Below, piece after piece: positions 1 to 12,775 of a stretch of 64,000 bases of DNA (its first letter is position 1; each line of letters starts with the position of its first letter). The position numbers and the translations under genes were made by a program. This DNA is from Tanytarsus gracilentus. Lineage: Eukaryota > Arthropoda > Insecta > Diptera > Chironomidae. The stretch covers positions 248,001-312,000 of the forward strand of contig JAXRKN010000043.1 of the NCBI GenBank assembly GCA_038502055.1. Reading direction: 5' to 3'. Under the pieces are notes generated by a model that worked only from the letters and a program-made list of their open reading frames with translations, made no database searches and was not told where the DNA came from.

Positions 1-1190
1 TTATGAATGTCAAAATATGAAATGTACAATTCATTAGTGTCAACTTATTATTGAATTGTGTGAATTTGCGGCTATACTCATGTTAATCAATCTCTTTCAG
101 ATAGAATCATACACTCATTTCAGTCATATAATAATTATTTTTCGTCGCACACACTCAGTGGGGGTATTGAAAACAAATTTAAGCTCGATAATCGAAAAAA
201 AAACTTCTTTTCATTTCGTATTCAATTCCATGCCACAATTGTGTCTCACACGCGTGCTCTCGCAATGCAAGCAAAAGAATTAAATAACAAGATCGTTTTT
301 TTGCTGCTCTATCAATTATTGCTCAATTCATTGCACTCATGAAAGCCAACAAACACACACACACACAGCTCGCATTAAGAAACAACAAAAATTGGCAGTT
401 ACTTTCACTTTGATTGTTGTTACAATTAATGTTACAGACCAAATCTCTTTGGCTTAGACCGTATTATAATGCGCTTTAAAATAAGCGAAAGAGACTTTCA
501 TAATGGCCAAACAAAAGAAGGCGAGTATAAATATTTGATGTGATAATAATCACACACATTGTTGGTTGATAATATTGACTTGGTTAAATAAGAGCTGAAA
601 TTTTTAAGTCGATTCTTATTAAATTGACACATGACGATACCATGCTTCACTCTACTTGAAATTTAGTGAGATAAAAAAATATTTGCTTTACAAAATAATT
701 TACTTGATTCAAGAAACTTCTCTCTCAACACATCAGCGAAGAAAAGAGCTTAAAATCATTATGTGAAATCATAATTAATATCATAAATATTTTTTCTTAA
801 TTGTTTTTGAGCCACCCAAAAGTGAGCTGTAAAAGATATTAAGATCTTCGTACTCATGAACTGCAACGTTGATTGTCATGCTTTTACCGTTTTTTCTCTC
901 TCTCAAAGTATGCATAAATTATCAGATTTATTGTTTACGCTACAATTTGTTTAAACAGCATTTTCAATTATCGTCAACTTGCAAGCGCAGCGGAGTAAGT
1001 TGTAATTCGCTACGAAGGTCCAAGTCAGGGGGCAAAATACTTGGTTATAAATTTTATAAATCTACATTCATATACATATGAAATGAATATCCAACTTTAT
1101 TCAAAAGCGAATTAAAACAATAATGGTGATTTTGGTCTTTTCTCTCTTTCCCTTGCATTTGCTCGCAAGACTGTTAATTCACATTTAATT
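1..1190. other. Intergenic DNA, no gene recognised
   Basis: AT-rich sequence with no exon-like reading frame that I can match to a family. A short (AC)n run lies at about 353-367. The stretch ends at the target-site duplication of the foldback element. It could be intron or regulatory DNA of a gene outside the window; nothing here decides that. Confidence 0.6.
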
Positions 1191-1198
1191 TCTTATTT
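1191..1198. repeat. Left target-site duplication (TCTTATTT)
   Basis: An 8-bp direct repeat immediately outside the left arm. It is identical to the copy at 2719-2726 outside the right arm, and fixes the element ends at 1199 and 2718. Confidence 0.88.
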
Positions 1199-2718
1199 GT
1201 GTGAGGGAAGTACGGCGGAGAATTTCTCCATTTGGTCTGAATTTTGGATATTATTGTGACCTAATTGTGACTATTTGTGACGCACTCTCCATTTTTTTTG
1301 ACACCCAATATTTTTTGAGTTTTGAGCATTTCAAAATTTTGAGCTTTCACCGCCGTACTTCACAAGAACTACCGCGGAGAATTTTTAAAAAACATACTTT
1401 TTCATGATGTTTTTATTATTTCTTATAGCATTTATTTTGACTATTTTTGACATCCAAAAAGTTTTTGAATCCAAACGTTTGTCAAAAAAATATGATTTTT
1501 TGAAATGTGGAAAATAAAAAAGCTCTTTTCACCACATGGGTTGATGAGAACTATGGCGGAGATTTTCTCAAAAATGATTTTAGATGAAAAGCAAAAATGC
1601 TTATGGATCATAACTTTTTTGACTATTTGTGACGCGAAGAAATTATTCAAATCCGAGTTTTGATTAAAAAGCTAGAGTGATTTGAATGTCAAAATTATTT
1701 TGAGCTTTTTCTCATGCATCTATAAAAAATTCAGGTAAAAAATTCTGTGAATTAACCGTTATATTAATTTTGAAAATCTTCATTCACAGATTTAATTTTT
1801 TGAATACGTTAAAATTAATTAAAGATAAAAATTTCTTCAGAATTTACTAACTACAATTTTTAAATTTAATTAAATTTGAAATTTAAGTTTTCCCCATAAA
1901 ATTATTCCCTAAAATGCTGTTAAAAAGTTTTTAAAAAAGTTTAAAAAAAATAATGAAAAAATTACAACAACGATATGCTATCTAAAGAACATAAATTTAA
2001 GCATTTTAGGAAATAATTTTATGGGGAAAACTTAAATTTCAAATTTAATTAAATTTAAAAATTGTAGTTAGTAAATTCTGAAGAAATTTTTATCTTTAAT
2101 TAATTTTAACGTATTCAAAAAATTAAATCTGTGAATGAAGATTTTCAAAATTAATATAACGGTTAATTCACAGAATTTTTTACCTGAATTTTTTATAGAT
2201 GCATGAGAAAAAGCTCAAAATTATTTTGACATTCAAATCACTGTAGTTTTTTAATCAAAACTCGGATTTGAATAATTTCTTCGCGTCAAAAATAGTCAAT
2301 AAAGTTATGATCCATAAGCATTTTTGCTTTTCATCTAAAATCATTTTTGAGAAAATCTCCGCCATAGTTCTCATCAACCCATGTGGTGAAAAGAGCTTTT
2401 TTATTTTCCACATTTCCAAAAATCATATTTTTTTGACAAACGTTTGGATTCAAAAACTTTTTGGATGTCAAAAATAGTCAAAATAAATGCTATAAGAAAT
2501 AATAAAAACATCATGAAAAAGTATGTTTTTTAAAAATTCTCCGCGGTAGTTCTTGTGAAGTACGGCGGTGAAAGCTCAAAATTTTGAAATGCTCAAAACT
2601 CAAAAAATATTGGGTGTCAAAAAAATGGAGAGTGCGTCACAAATAGTCACAGTTAGGTCACAATAATATCCAAAATTCAGACCAAATGGAGAAATTCTCC
2701 GCCGTACTTCCCTCACAC
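1199..2718. mobile_element. Foldback-type transposable element, ~1.5 kb palindrome
   Basis: Two long inverted arms (about 1199-1917 and 2001-2718, roughly 719 and 718 bp) are near-identical reverse complements around an 83-bp AT-rich centre (1918-2000). The outer ends read GTGTGAGGGAAGTACGGCGG and its complement. Both sides are flanked by the 8-bp direct repeat TCTTATTT, which marks insertion by a transposase. The two mirror-image short reading frames inside (1441-1650 minus, 2268-2477 plus) are only the same arm read twice; there is no transposase, so it is non-autonomous. An 8-bp duplication is typical of hAT- and P-type DNA transposons, but the superfamily is inference. Only a few mismatches separate the arms, which suggests a young insertion or arm-to-arm gene conversion. 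Confidence 0.9.
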
Positions 2719-2726
2719 TCTTATTT
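2719..2726. repeat. Right target-site duplication (TCTTATTT)
   Basis: Partner of the copy at 1191-1198. It lies directly after the right arm terminus CCTCACAC. Confidence 0.88.
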
Positions 2727-4634
2727 TACATAATAATTTCCACTGTATTTATTGGTAGTTAAAACAACAACGACGAGGCAATGGAAACGTGACATGAAAT
2801 TTCCCGTAAGCCATTTACTAATCCACACATCCCATACACGTATAGATTATAATATCAAACCGCTTATAATGTTGACCACCGCTTTTAAACCGTAAAATGC
2901 CAAATTCACGCACAAAATGAGAGTGAGGAAAAAATTATTTTACAATAAGGCGATACTCTAAAAAATTTTTAATGGACATTTTATGATGCATGAAGGAATT
3001 TATTTCACACCCAAAACGCATAAAAAGAGAATTTTATTTTCGAGCAACTTGTTAAAAAGTGCGAGAAATTTAAGCCATTGAATTTTTCATTGAAACATCA
3101 ATTTCTCATTTTATTTTCCATTATCTTGAAATTTTCAAAAGCCCTCTCTGTGAAAAGAAAGAGCTTCACATGACTTCTCATGCGGCTTTCTTCTTCAACA
3201 ACTTGTCTGCAATCAATCGATTAAGGTTCATTGTGCGAACAACAGAAACCACATATGATGAAGTTAATTTGATCAGTACCTGGCTCTCTCGATGATTATC
3301 AATAAGAAATTCTTTTGGGGTCATTTTTGAAAATTAATATTTTTAAATAATTAAACATTTTCTTTCAAAAAAAAACTAGATGTAAATTATTAAATATTTT
3401 ACGATTGCTGCGATGCGTGCTGATAATATCTCCTCAATTATATTTCGAGATCTAAGATCAATGTCACTGTGTGTAGTAGTAGTAAAAGATTTTGTTGCAG
3501 CATAGAGAGAGAACACCAGTTTGAAATAGACCCATGTATAGAATACTAAATAAAGGGAAAACACCAAAAGTAACGGGAAACTGCCACATTGCAGAGCAAC
3601 AGAGTACTCAAGTCACTCGAGCGCAGAAGACAATTCTGTGTACGTGAAGTCTCGTGGTGGAGCAGAAAAAGAAGTAAAATTGAAGTAAATAGGAAAAGAA
3701 TGAACTAAAGAAAAGCAAAAAACGTAAACATTTGCTAGCGAATGCATGGCATACATTCTCAACTCAACCAGACTTCAAACTATTCTCGATTTCTATTTTC
3801 ATGAAGCATTTAAAATCGATTTAGCACCTTAGCGAGAAAGAGAGAAAGAGCTTTTTTTTCAATTAATTGGTTAGCGTTTTGTTCATGCGGGATAAATGTC
3901 AATGTTATGATAAATTATCGACACCACCTTTCGTCGTGCAATTTTTATTTTTACGGTAAAATTTACCAAATCTTTTTATCACACTCTCTCGCGACTCGTG
4001 CAATTGTCTTAAGCCATTTTTTAAGGAAGTGCGCGAGATGAAAAGAGAAACCAATTTTTCAATCGACTCATAATGGCAATCAATTCATATAATGAGAAAT
4101 GCGAAAATAATTGAATAGGGTGTATTGGAAAGTGATCAATCTTCAATAAAAGTTTGCCAAAAAAAGTCTTTTCTGTGCTATCTCTTAAACAAAAATACTT
4201 AATTAACTCTACACACATAAATTTGTCAATTCCTTCATCATCATGTCATCAATATTGTGGGGAATTTGTATAAAAAATTCAATGCACACAATTTTTATTT
4301 CTACCTCAAAAACGCGTTGAAATGTCATCTAGAGAAATGTTTCAAGAGTACTTTAGAAAGTTCGTCGTTGCGGTGTGTACTATAGTATGTCAGACAGATT
4401 ATGCGGTGCATTGACAAGAGAAAAAGTGAATATGTTTAAATTAGAGCAGTAAATGAGTCCATCAACATTATATCACATATATTTTATTTCTTCGATTTAC
4501 ATGAAAAAATTAATCCAAAGTGACATTTCTTTCATTTATGTACGAGCTTAAAATTCATCATGTACGCAAAAAATAAAATTGCTTTTTTAATCTGGAAATA
4601 GTTGAGACGGTAAAGGGACGAGAAGCCGATAGCA

Positions 4635-4779
4635 AAAAAAGGGATGAGCTTTTAAAATTTCTGAATAAATTGTCATGTCTTATTTTTGACTAAATTATAT
4701 AACACAAATTTTGAATTTTTTTTAAAAACGAATTCATTCTTTTCCAATTTTTCTAAAAAAGAACTTCCATCCCTTTTTT
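4635..4779. repeat. Small element with 12-bp perfect inverted ends
   Basis: AAAAAAGGGATG at 4635-4646 is mirrored exactly by CATCCCTTTTTT at 4768-4779, with an AT-rich non-coding interior. Its size (145 bp) and terminal inverted repeats suggest a miniature transposon. I see no clear target-site duplication. Confidence 0.4.
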
Positions 4780-6930
4780 CTTCTCTATACCTCTATTAAA
4801 TAAATTTGCAATACATAGCGGAAAAAGCGGACAAATTATTTGCAATTATTAGTCTCGTTTTGTGGCGCAAAATGATTCCTCATTACTGAAATTGTTATCT
4901 GGGCCATTTGAAATATTAAGTTGCATCACATTTTGAGAATAAAGAGGTGTAAAATTACATACATATGAGTGAATGAGTTGTGGCGAGGTGAAGTAAGAAG
5001 AACATTTTGCTGACATTTATTTTTAAATCTCGCTACCGTTCGCTAAAACAATGGGAAAATGCTAAAACTCTCGCATATCATGTTTTTTAAATCGCTCATT
5101 AATGTGGCAAAGTGAAAATTGTATGAAATCACCACAGTCATCTATTATTTACTATTCGACTGATGGCCACATTTTATTTGACTTATCTCTCACTATTATT
5201 GTAGTCATTCACTCGCTCAACTATAATGAATTAACGAAATTAAGTGGCTCCAAAAAAATAAATAAATTTACAGCATAAAAAAATATTTAAGGAATCACGC
5301 TCTTTTGAGTCGTGTCTGGGTCATTGACAATGACAAGCCCCGGCCACTATATTTGTGAATTAAGATTCCATATAAATGTTGCTGCCAAAAAGTTCATCGA
5401 AAATTTACTTTCAATGCCGAGACGTGTTGCGTTGTGCAAACTAAAATAATTTTGTTAAGTGAAAAAATTTCGTGAACAAATCTTGCATACTAATGCTGAT
5501 AACGAGCATTCTTATCGCGAAAACAATGAACTTTAAAAGGTTTTCGAGGTGTCGAACAATTGAAAGTCGTAAACAATTTTTTAATTGCTTGCGCTTGCTG
5601 AAGGAAAATTTCAATTGTATTTTTAAAGACTGATGGATGGGAAAAAATATTTAAATTTTCTAAAAGGAATTTCTCATCATCATCAGCTAAAATGTATTTC
5701 AATCGATCAAATATTATAAAGGAATTTTAATTGCACTGAAACACATGCATCATTTCACTAATTAATCTCTTGAAAATGGCATTGCCATTTTAAAATCAGT
5801 TGAAATAAGGAAGTTGAGCAATTTCGCATCTGCACAAAAAAATATATTGTTGCCAATAAAACAAAGTTATAAAGTACTTCAAATACTATAGAGACCCATT
5901 TAAAGTAATGACGAACGACTCATCAACACACGCACATCTCGCCAGAATATATAGTTTTATTTTTACAACGCATCTGTTTTTATTGGAATTTAAAATTATT
6001 TGCTCTTGAAATTCTCGCTTCTTTGTCGCCGAAACCATCGCATAATAAGCAGGGCCGCTTGAAAGTGTAATTTCCACTTTGCTTTTGTAAAGCAATTTTT
6101 CATTTTTAATTAAATAAAAGATAAATTTACTTGGCTAGAATAATAGGATGACAGTCTCGAGTGTTGTAATGATCTCACTGAAGCAGTAAAAGATGTACAA
6201 CAAAAGAAACTTCACATTTATGATGCATGGTGTGAATCTGGCACTGACACATTATTAACTCGTTTAATTATGGAGCCTCGGCGGTGCATCGTTCTTATGC
6301 CAAAAAATTCAAAGAATTTAAGAGAAAAAGAAAATTTTATTTTGTTAGCGACGCCGTTTATCATATGATGTCAGCATGGCTTTAAAATACCTTTTAATTT
6401 CATTCATTTAGATGATGCATTGAAGCGATGTTCTAGTTGAAAATATATTTCACAAAAATTTCGCCATTGCATCATCGAAATAGCGATGGATTTTTTTCAG
6501 TGTGCTTTTTTATTTTTAGAGTTTCGCGAAATACTTGTGATAATAACAATATTGCGATAAAGTGATAAAGTTCAAGTACAAACGCCGCTTATATTGAAAA
6601 ACAAAAAAATAAATTTTTATAAATACTGCTTGCCGTATGGTAAATTCTTTACTGCCTTAATTAGAGGTAAAAACAAAAGAAAATTGCTGTGGGGCACATT
6701 GAGAATGTTCTGAATGAGAAATAACAAAGGCATTTCAAAGAGAATTAAATTTCACACGGTTCGTAGTCGCTAGCTATATAGTTTTACACTATAAATAGCG
6801 GCAAAAATAAATATTTTTAGTACTCTAAAATCATCTGGTAAAACATGTGTTTCATTCTATTCTGCGTACATCGTAAACATGATGGAATTTAAGCTTCAAA
6901 TCAAAAGTGGAAGTGATCTCAATGGATTTT

Positions 6931-7039
6931 AAGGGATGGAAAGTATGACAATTTTAATTTTTTTTGGTGATTATCGAAATTTTTTAATTAAATTATAATT
7001 AATTATATTTTTAAAAATTTAGAAAAATTTTCATCCCTT
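6931..7039. repeat. Small element with AAGGGATG inverted ends
   Basis: AAGGGATG at 6931-6938 is mirrored by CATCCCTT at 7032-7039, enclosing about 93 bp of AT-rich DNA. The end sequence is shared with the element at 4635-4779, which suggests one family, but eight bases is weak evidence. Confidence 0.3.
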
Positions 7040-10000
7040 GCAATTATTTTTATGGCATTTTAAGCTCTCATGATTCATGAGTATTTCTTTTAATTTCGAT
7101 AAAAAAAAGAATTCAATTATTGCTCAACCAATTCTATTCGATGAGTTTGAAATATTTTGAAATCTCTTCTCTATATTTGATTTATCCAGGAATTCGAAAC
7201 AATTGATTATCTCATACAATGACCTTCATGAATTGCTGTCGATTCTCTTTTAAAAGCAACTCATTTTCTCATCAATCGCCTACATTTGTCCATTAGTTTA
7301 GAGCTTTTTACGAGAGTAATGAGCGCTAAAATTGCTAAAAATGTGGTGACCATTAAATTATGTCGCGAGCGAGCTTTTATTCCTATCCAATTTAAATTAA
7401 TCTGATTAATGGTTTTACACATTCCACTCGACGATGCGCGCAAGATGAATGCAGCTTTAATTAATTTTAAAAAAAACTTTAATAATGTTCGGTCATCTAA
7501 TAAATTGAATTTAAAAAGACATCCGACACACGAATCAAAACGCATCCATTAAATTAATGAGTATGAAGAGAATCTAACGGCGGTGGCGGCGTCGAGACAT
7601 TTATTTATATTGCATTTGCACGCGAAAGAGAGTGAGGGAAAAATTCCTGAAATATTTTTAAAACGGCAACAGTGACATAAAACACGCATCTATAGCGACG
7701 CTTTCAAGGACGTCACTTCAATCTCTCTCTAGCCCTTTTTTCAAACTCATCGAGTGCAATTGGAAGTGAAAATTAGTTTTAACGCCAGCACGACACACAT
7801 GAAGCTAATTTATAGCCCGAAGGTATTCTTTCGATTTCATTTACGCTTTGAGAGTGAAAGAGAAGCTGAGAAAAAAGAGTTTTAATTAATTGATTCAGAA
7901 AAAATTCTAGTTTTCTTTCATCACGATACTAAACATAGGCTCGGCCACGCTGAAACACACGAGTTGCATTTCTAGGCCAAGTTCTTCAGTTTCTTTTCAT
8001 GTTGCATTTCACTCCGTATATTTCTTCAAGCCCATCTCACGACTAACGTGTGTGTGTTTGTTTGTTGAACTTTTTGAATCGGAGATATTGAATAACATGA
8101 ATCAATAATAAGAGATTCAGCAATAGAGTACAGTTCACGAGACACTCGTATCCATTTTTGGCGGCAAAAACCCACGAAGTCCCTGCGATTGTATAAAACA
8201 AATTCCTCTAACTTTCTATTATTCTGTCACATTATTATTATTATTATCGCCCACAGCACTGCTAGAGAACATTATATAGCAATTTTTGTACTCGATTCTA
8301 TAACGCTTCGACAAATTTGAAAATAATTCTCTTTCACTCTGCCGCAATTAAAGTGCTGAAATCATGGGATGATGACATAAAGCCACCTCAATTGAATCAA
8401 AACAATTAATTTACATTTCAGTTAAGCGCCCACAGCGACAAGCGGCCATAAAGTAGTCATGTCCATTTTTTATTTTGCACATTACTATTGGAATATTTTG
8501 ACTTGATTTGTTATGCGGAACGGTAGCGAAATGATGACGAAATGCGGTGGGCAAAAGTCCAAATGACTGTAGAAATTTCTTTTGAGGAAAAATTGTCGAG
8601 TGTTGAGTGAAATCTGTAATTTCCAATTAAACTGCGGTAATTTTCATGCTAATGCTTTTTCGTGGGTATTTTGCAATTGTTTATAGCGACAACGGTGAGA
8701 GTTGTGCACATCATATAGAGTGCTCATCAAAAGACAATTTTCCGTTTCAACGAGCGAGTTTCGTGTGTGGCTTTTGAAAATTGGTTGATTGTCTAACAAC
8801 TCATTTCCCATCCTATGCGACTTTTACCCAAAAAAAATTAAATATTTCATTGACATTTGAATTTTCAAATTTCAAGCTTACGAAAAATCAATAATCGCTT
8901 AATTTCCTTGATTGCGTCAATTGTGCAATAAAATATTTTATAATAATGATTATTACTATAGGAAGCAGACTTTTTTTTATTTAACGTGAAAAAAGTTTTC
9001 ATTTTCATTTAAAACGAAAATTTCTTCACACAAATTTCTTAATAAAAAATTTACTTCGAGTGCATCGTTATAAAAGGCATTTTTCTCTCATGAATTTAAA
9101 GGCCGAATAAAGATCTCATACGCACTTAACAAAGCCCTCACTCTTTTTTTTGCATCAAATTGTGTTGTTTATGTTGCTCGTACACAAACCTATCATCATG
9201 TTGCGATCATCATCATCGACTCTTTGCTTTATTCATTCGCTTTTTATTCATCGTGCAATCATAAGCGCTTCTCTTTTTGTCTTAACAGTTATAATTTCTT
9301 CTATGGTCGTTTGGCAGCATCAACAGCTTCATGATCGAGGTTTCAGAGGTTGGGCATTCAACATTTTAACAACTTGTAAAAAAAAGATTATACTAAAAGT
9401 ATATCAAAAAATAATGTGAGGAGTCATCCCTTGGCTATCATTTTATTTTATACACACATTTTTTCGAATGCACTTTTTACAGTGTTCTTTTGCTTCATAC
9501 TTCATCGCTCACAATATCTCGCAATTTTATCGAATGTAATAAGTTAACGTTGTGCCATTACGAATTCAATCAACTCTTGGATATTTTTTTGAGGTTGAAT
9601 TTGCTTGAGTTTCCTCTCATATACACACCTCAAACAATTCACACGTAAAAGATCAAGTGCTAGAGTTTACCGTCATAACATTTTAGAAGAAAAAAATTCC
9701 TCTTCCCCATAACAGAGTTTTAAGCGAAAAATGCTAATTAACGACTTGAGAGAAAAGTTCAATGTCTTGCAATAAATCTTTCTCTAAGTAAACACTTTAT
9801 GCTCGAAATGGAAAGATAAACTAACCATATATAAAAGCTTAAAAGAGATGTAAACCGCATTTTACTCTTTGATTGCAATTTCATAAACGAAAAAAATGTC
9901 TCGAGATTCCTTTAAATAAGTCGATGATAGTCATCATGGTCGTGGGATTTTGAGGAAAACAATTTAAGGCGGTGGGCACTCTTGTGTGTGTATGGAAAAA

Positions 10001-12775
10001 TTTGGCAACAATGTAAATTATTTTACGGTGTGAATGAGCTGGATGTATTAAATTAGACGAGTCTATGTTGAGAGAAAGAAAAGAGAAAATCTTGATAGAG
10101 TCGATGAAATTGGATTTTCAGAGCTACTGAACATGGTGACAATTACGGGATTCATCTAATGACAATTGGAATGTTAATTGAACGCATATATGGAAGAGTA
10201 GCAATAGTTCTGAAACTTTTTGAGTCGCAAACGTTCTCTGGATATTTTTATTTCAGAAATAAGTGTAAGAATTTTTATGGGAAAAAAAGAGAGAAACCGT
10301 TGAGAATTTGAATTAATTAACTAGACAAAAATTAACCACATGGCGTTCAATGAGAATGGTCAATGTTTGTATACATTCAAAAACTAGGTGGGTATTAGCT
10401 AGAATAAATAGAATTTGGCTTAATTTCTTTTCACTACACGCCACCGCACATATGCATAGACATATGTGTTTAAGCTCACGTCAATTAAAAAACTAAGATA
10501 AAAATCCTTGAACTCTTTTATATTCGCTTCTACTCGATATCTCTGTATATAGAGTTGCTGTCGTTGTAAGTTAACAGCAGCATGAAGGTATCACTTCTTT
10601 TTCATTCACTCTTGTTTGTTCGTCCTTGAAATCATGTTGGAAACGTCCTTGCACAATTTTGTTCAATTCGTCTCGAAAAAAATCTCTTCTTCGTATTTAA
10701 TTTTGTTTTACTTTAAAGTTACACCTTGAGTATTCTTTTACACTCAAAGATTTTCTGGTTAGTTTCATCGTTTTGTTAATTCATAATCCCTATCTTAAAC
10801 TATGTGCTTGTTCATTCAGTTCTTCTTCCTTCTCATCATCATCGCGTTTCCATTCTATGTGATTTCAAGTGAGAGTGAGAAAAAATGCCTTAAGAGAGAT
10901 TTCTTTTAAATTTTTTACGACCCGTCTTTCGAATAGAGAATGGAGAACAAAACGAATAGACAAGAGCGATAAAAGCATTTCTAATTAAAATGAAATTCAC
11001 TTCATACATGGCCTTAAGAATTTTTAGTGAAACAAATCCACTGCGAGAAATTTCATTAAAAATTATTTTTAAATTTCTTATTCTTATTCTTTCACATTAA
11101 AAGTCAACGTCAGTGATTTTATAAAAATAAATGATTCACTCAAAATATTTTTTTTTCGGTGCTCTTTCTCCTCTTTTACTTTTTAAGTTCTTTTCACTTC
11201 CACCATTTTTTTCGGCGACGAACAAATATATTCTTTTGCTCTCTTTTTTTCTCCCTCGCTTCATTTTAGAAATTTAATTAGAAGATAATTTTCTTAAAAG
11301 ATGATTCTTTCTGCTCAAAAAAAGTGAGTCACAGACTCATAAAAAAATCGTATGATGCCATCTTGATAAATTTTAAGTGTGGCATAAATTCATCTCTATA
11401 TAGACTTTAACTTTTTCTCAAGAATTTCTCATTTACCTTCTGAGCTCTTTTGTTGGCGCTCCTAACAATTATCCTTTATTCCTTTTTTTCTAGGGGAGAG
11501 AATATCCTTATATTTCCGTGCGTGAGAATATTCTATTTTTTTACGATTTTTTAAAACACTTTTTGATTTCACAATGAGCTAAAATATTCAAAGAGGCATA
11601 TAAGTTTGAAAAAATGATGACGGAATATATTTTTTTATGATGGAAATCCTTCGTAATCACACGTGTAATATTCAGTTTTAATCTCACACAAAGCCTTATT
11701 TTCTCACATCATTCTTCGTTTCGTTATCTCATGAAACTGAAATTTTCATAATTTTCTTATGTCTTTGATCCAATCACCAGCACTCTCAAAACTTAGCAGT
11801 ATTATAATAATTTATATTCAACTCTCTGTCGACGAGATGTTAATAATAATAATAATGAAGGGAGTCACATACAAAAAATAGCAATCTCCGAATGTGATCT
11901 CAACCTGTCTTTCCACAGCGACGATCGAAGCTAAACTGAGCGAGTAAAAAATAACTGAGCGAGAATACCATACGCAAGAGGCTCTACAACAAAAATGTGT
12001 TGTAAAAACAAAAATGATCGGTAAGAGAGCGAGAGAACATTTTTTAAAGAGTGAATGAAATACAAATGTACAACATGAGCCAAGAATAAAATATACATAG
12101 CGAAGGTGTGTATGTGGTAAAATAATAATAATGCTGTGCTGCTTGGTGGCTCAGTTGAAAATGATGTTGTAAAAAATTAATGCAATTTAGCTAAACACTA
12201 ATTTGAACGATCAGGTGACCGCCTTCTCAAAGAAATCATCAGACGATTAGTTAATGAACTCTAATCTGACACTGCAAGGTTGTTAATTAGCGGTTTCCAT
12301 ATGACCATATAAATAAAACAAATAATTTTTGAGCAGGTTTTTTCGCCTATCACTAACTTTTTGTACTCTTGAAATTACAACTTGACGGCGTGGGCTTCAT
12401 TTTACTACTTTTTTGAGTAATTAAATTAATTTTTTTCTTCACACATTTTTTCTGTCGAGTGTTTTACAATATTTTATATTTTGATATATCAAATCATGAC
12501 TCACCGTTCTTTGTAATATAGAGAAGAATGTTGAATTAAATTTTTTGTCACTAATTAAATTTGTACAATTTACCAAAAATAGCTGCTTTAAAAAATTAAA
12601 TAAATTTCTCTGTGAATATGAAAACAAAAATTTATTCCTTCGAATTGCTATATAGCTCTATAGTAAATACCTATATATTAAAGTAAAATAAGGCACAACC
12701 CTGGAGTTGTTATTTCGAAACGGATAATTCGTAAAATTTATTTCACAAAAAAATGTTGCTTATAAGTTTAAAAAA

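Larger units (their letters stand above)
2727..12775. other. 10-kb gene-poor region
   Basis: No reading frame here has a recognisable domain or a convincing splice structure. The frames present are short and low in complexity. The region is AT-rich with many GA/CT-rich tracts and short (AAT)n runs (for example near 8230, 11845 and 12121). It contains two small inverted-repeat elements (4635-4779 and 6931-7039). It may be intronic or cis-regulatory DNA of a developmental gene beyond the window, but that is a guess. Confidence 0.5.

Noticed and set aside
353..367. (AC)n microsatellite as a notable repeat
   Set aside because: Only about 15 bp; ordinary for the genome.
1441..2477. Two 69-codon reading frames, one on each strand, with nearly the same product
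   Set aside because: They are the two inverted arms of the foldback element read in mirror image; AT-rich composition and no domain.
7261..7545. 94-codon minus-strand frame with a hydrophobic stretch
   Set aside because: No recognisable domain, no splice or promoter context, and low-complexity composition as in the rest of the gene-poor block.
9150..9419. 89-codon plus-strand frame, hydrophobic
   Set aside because: Does not begin with a convincing start (the upstream codon is not ATG) and looks like AT-rich chance sequence.
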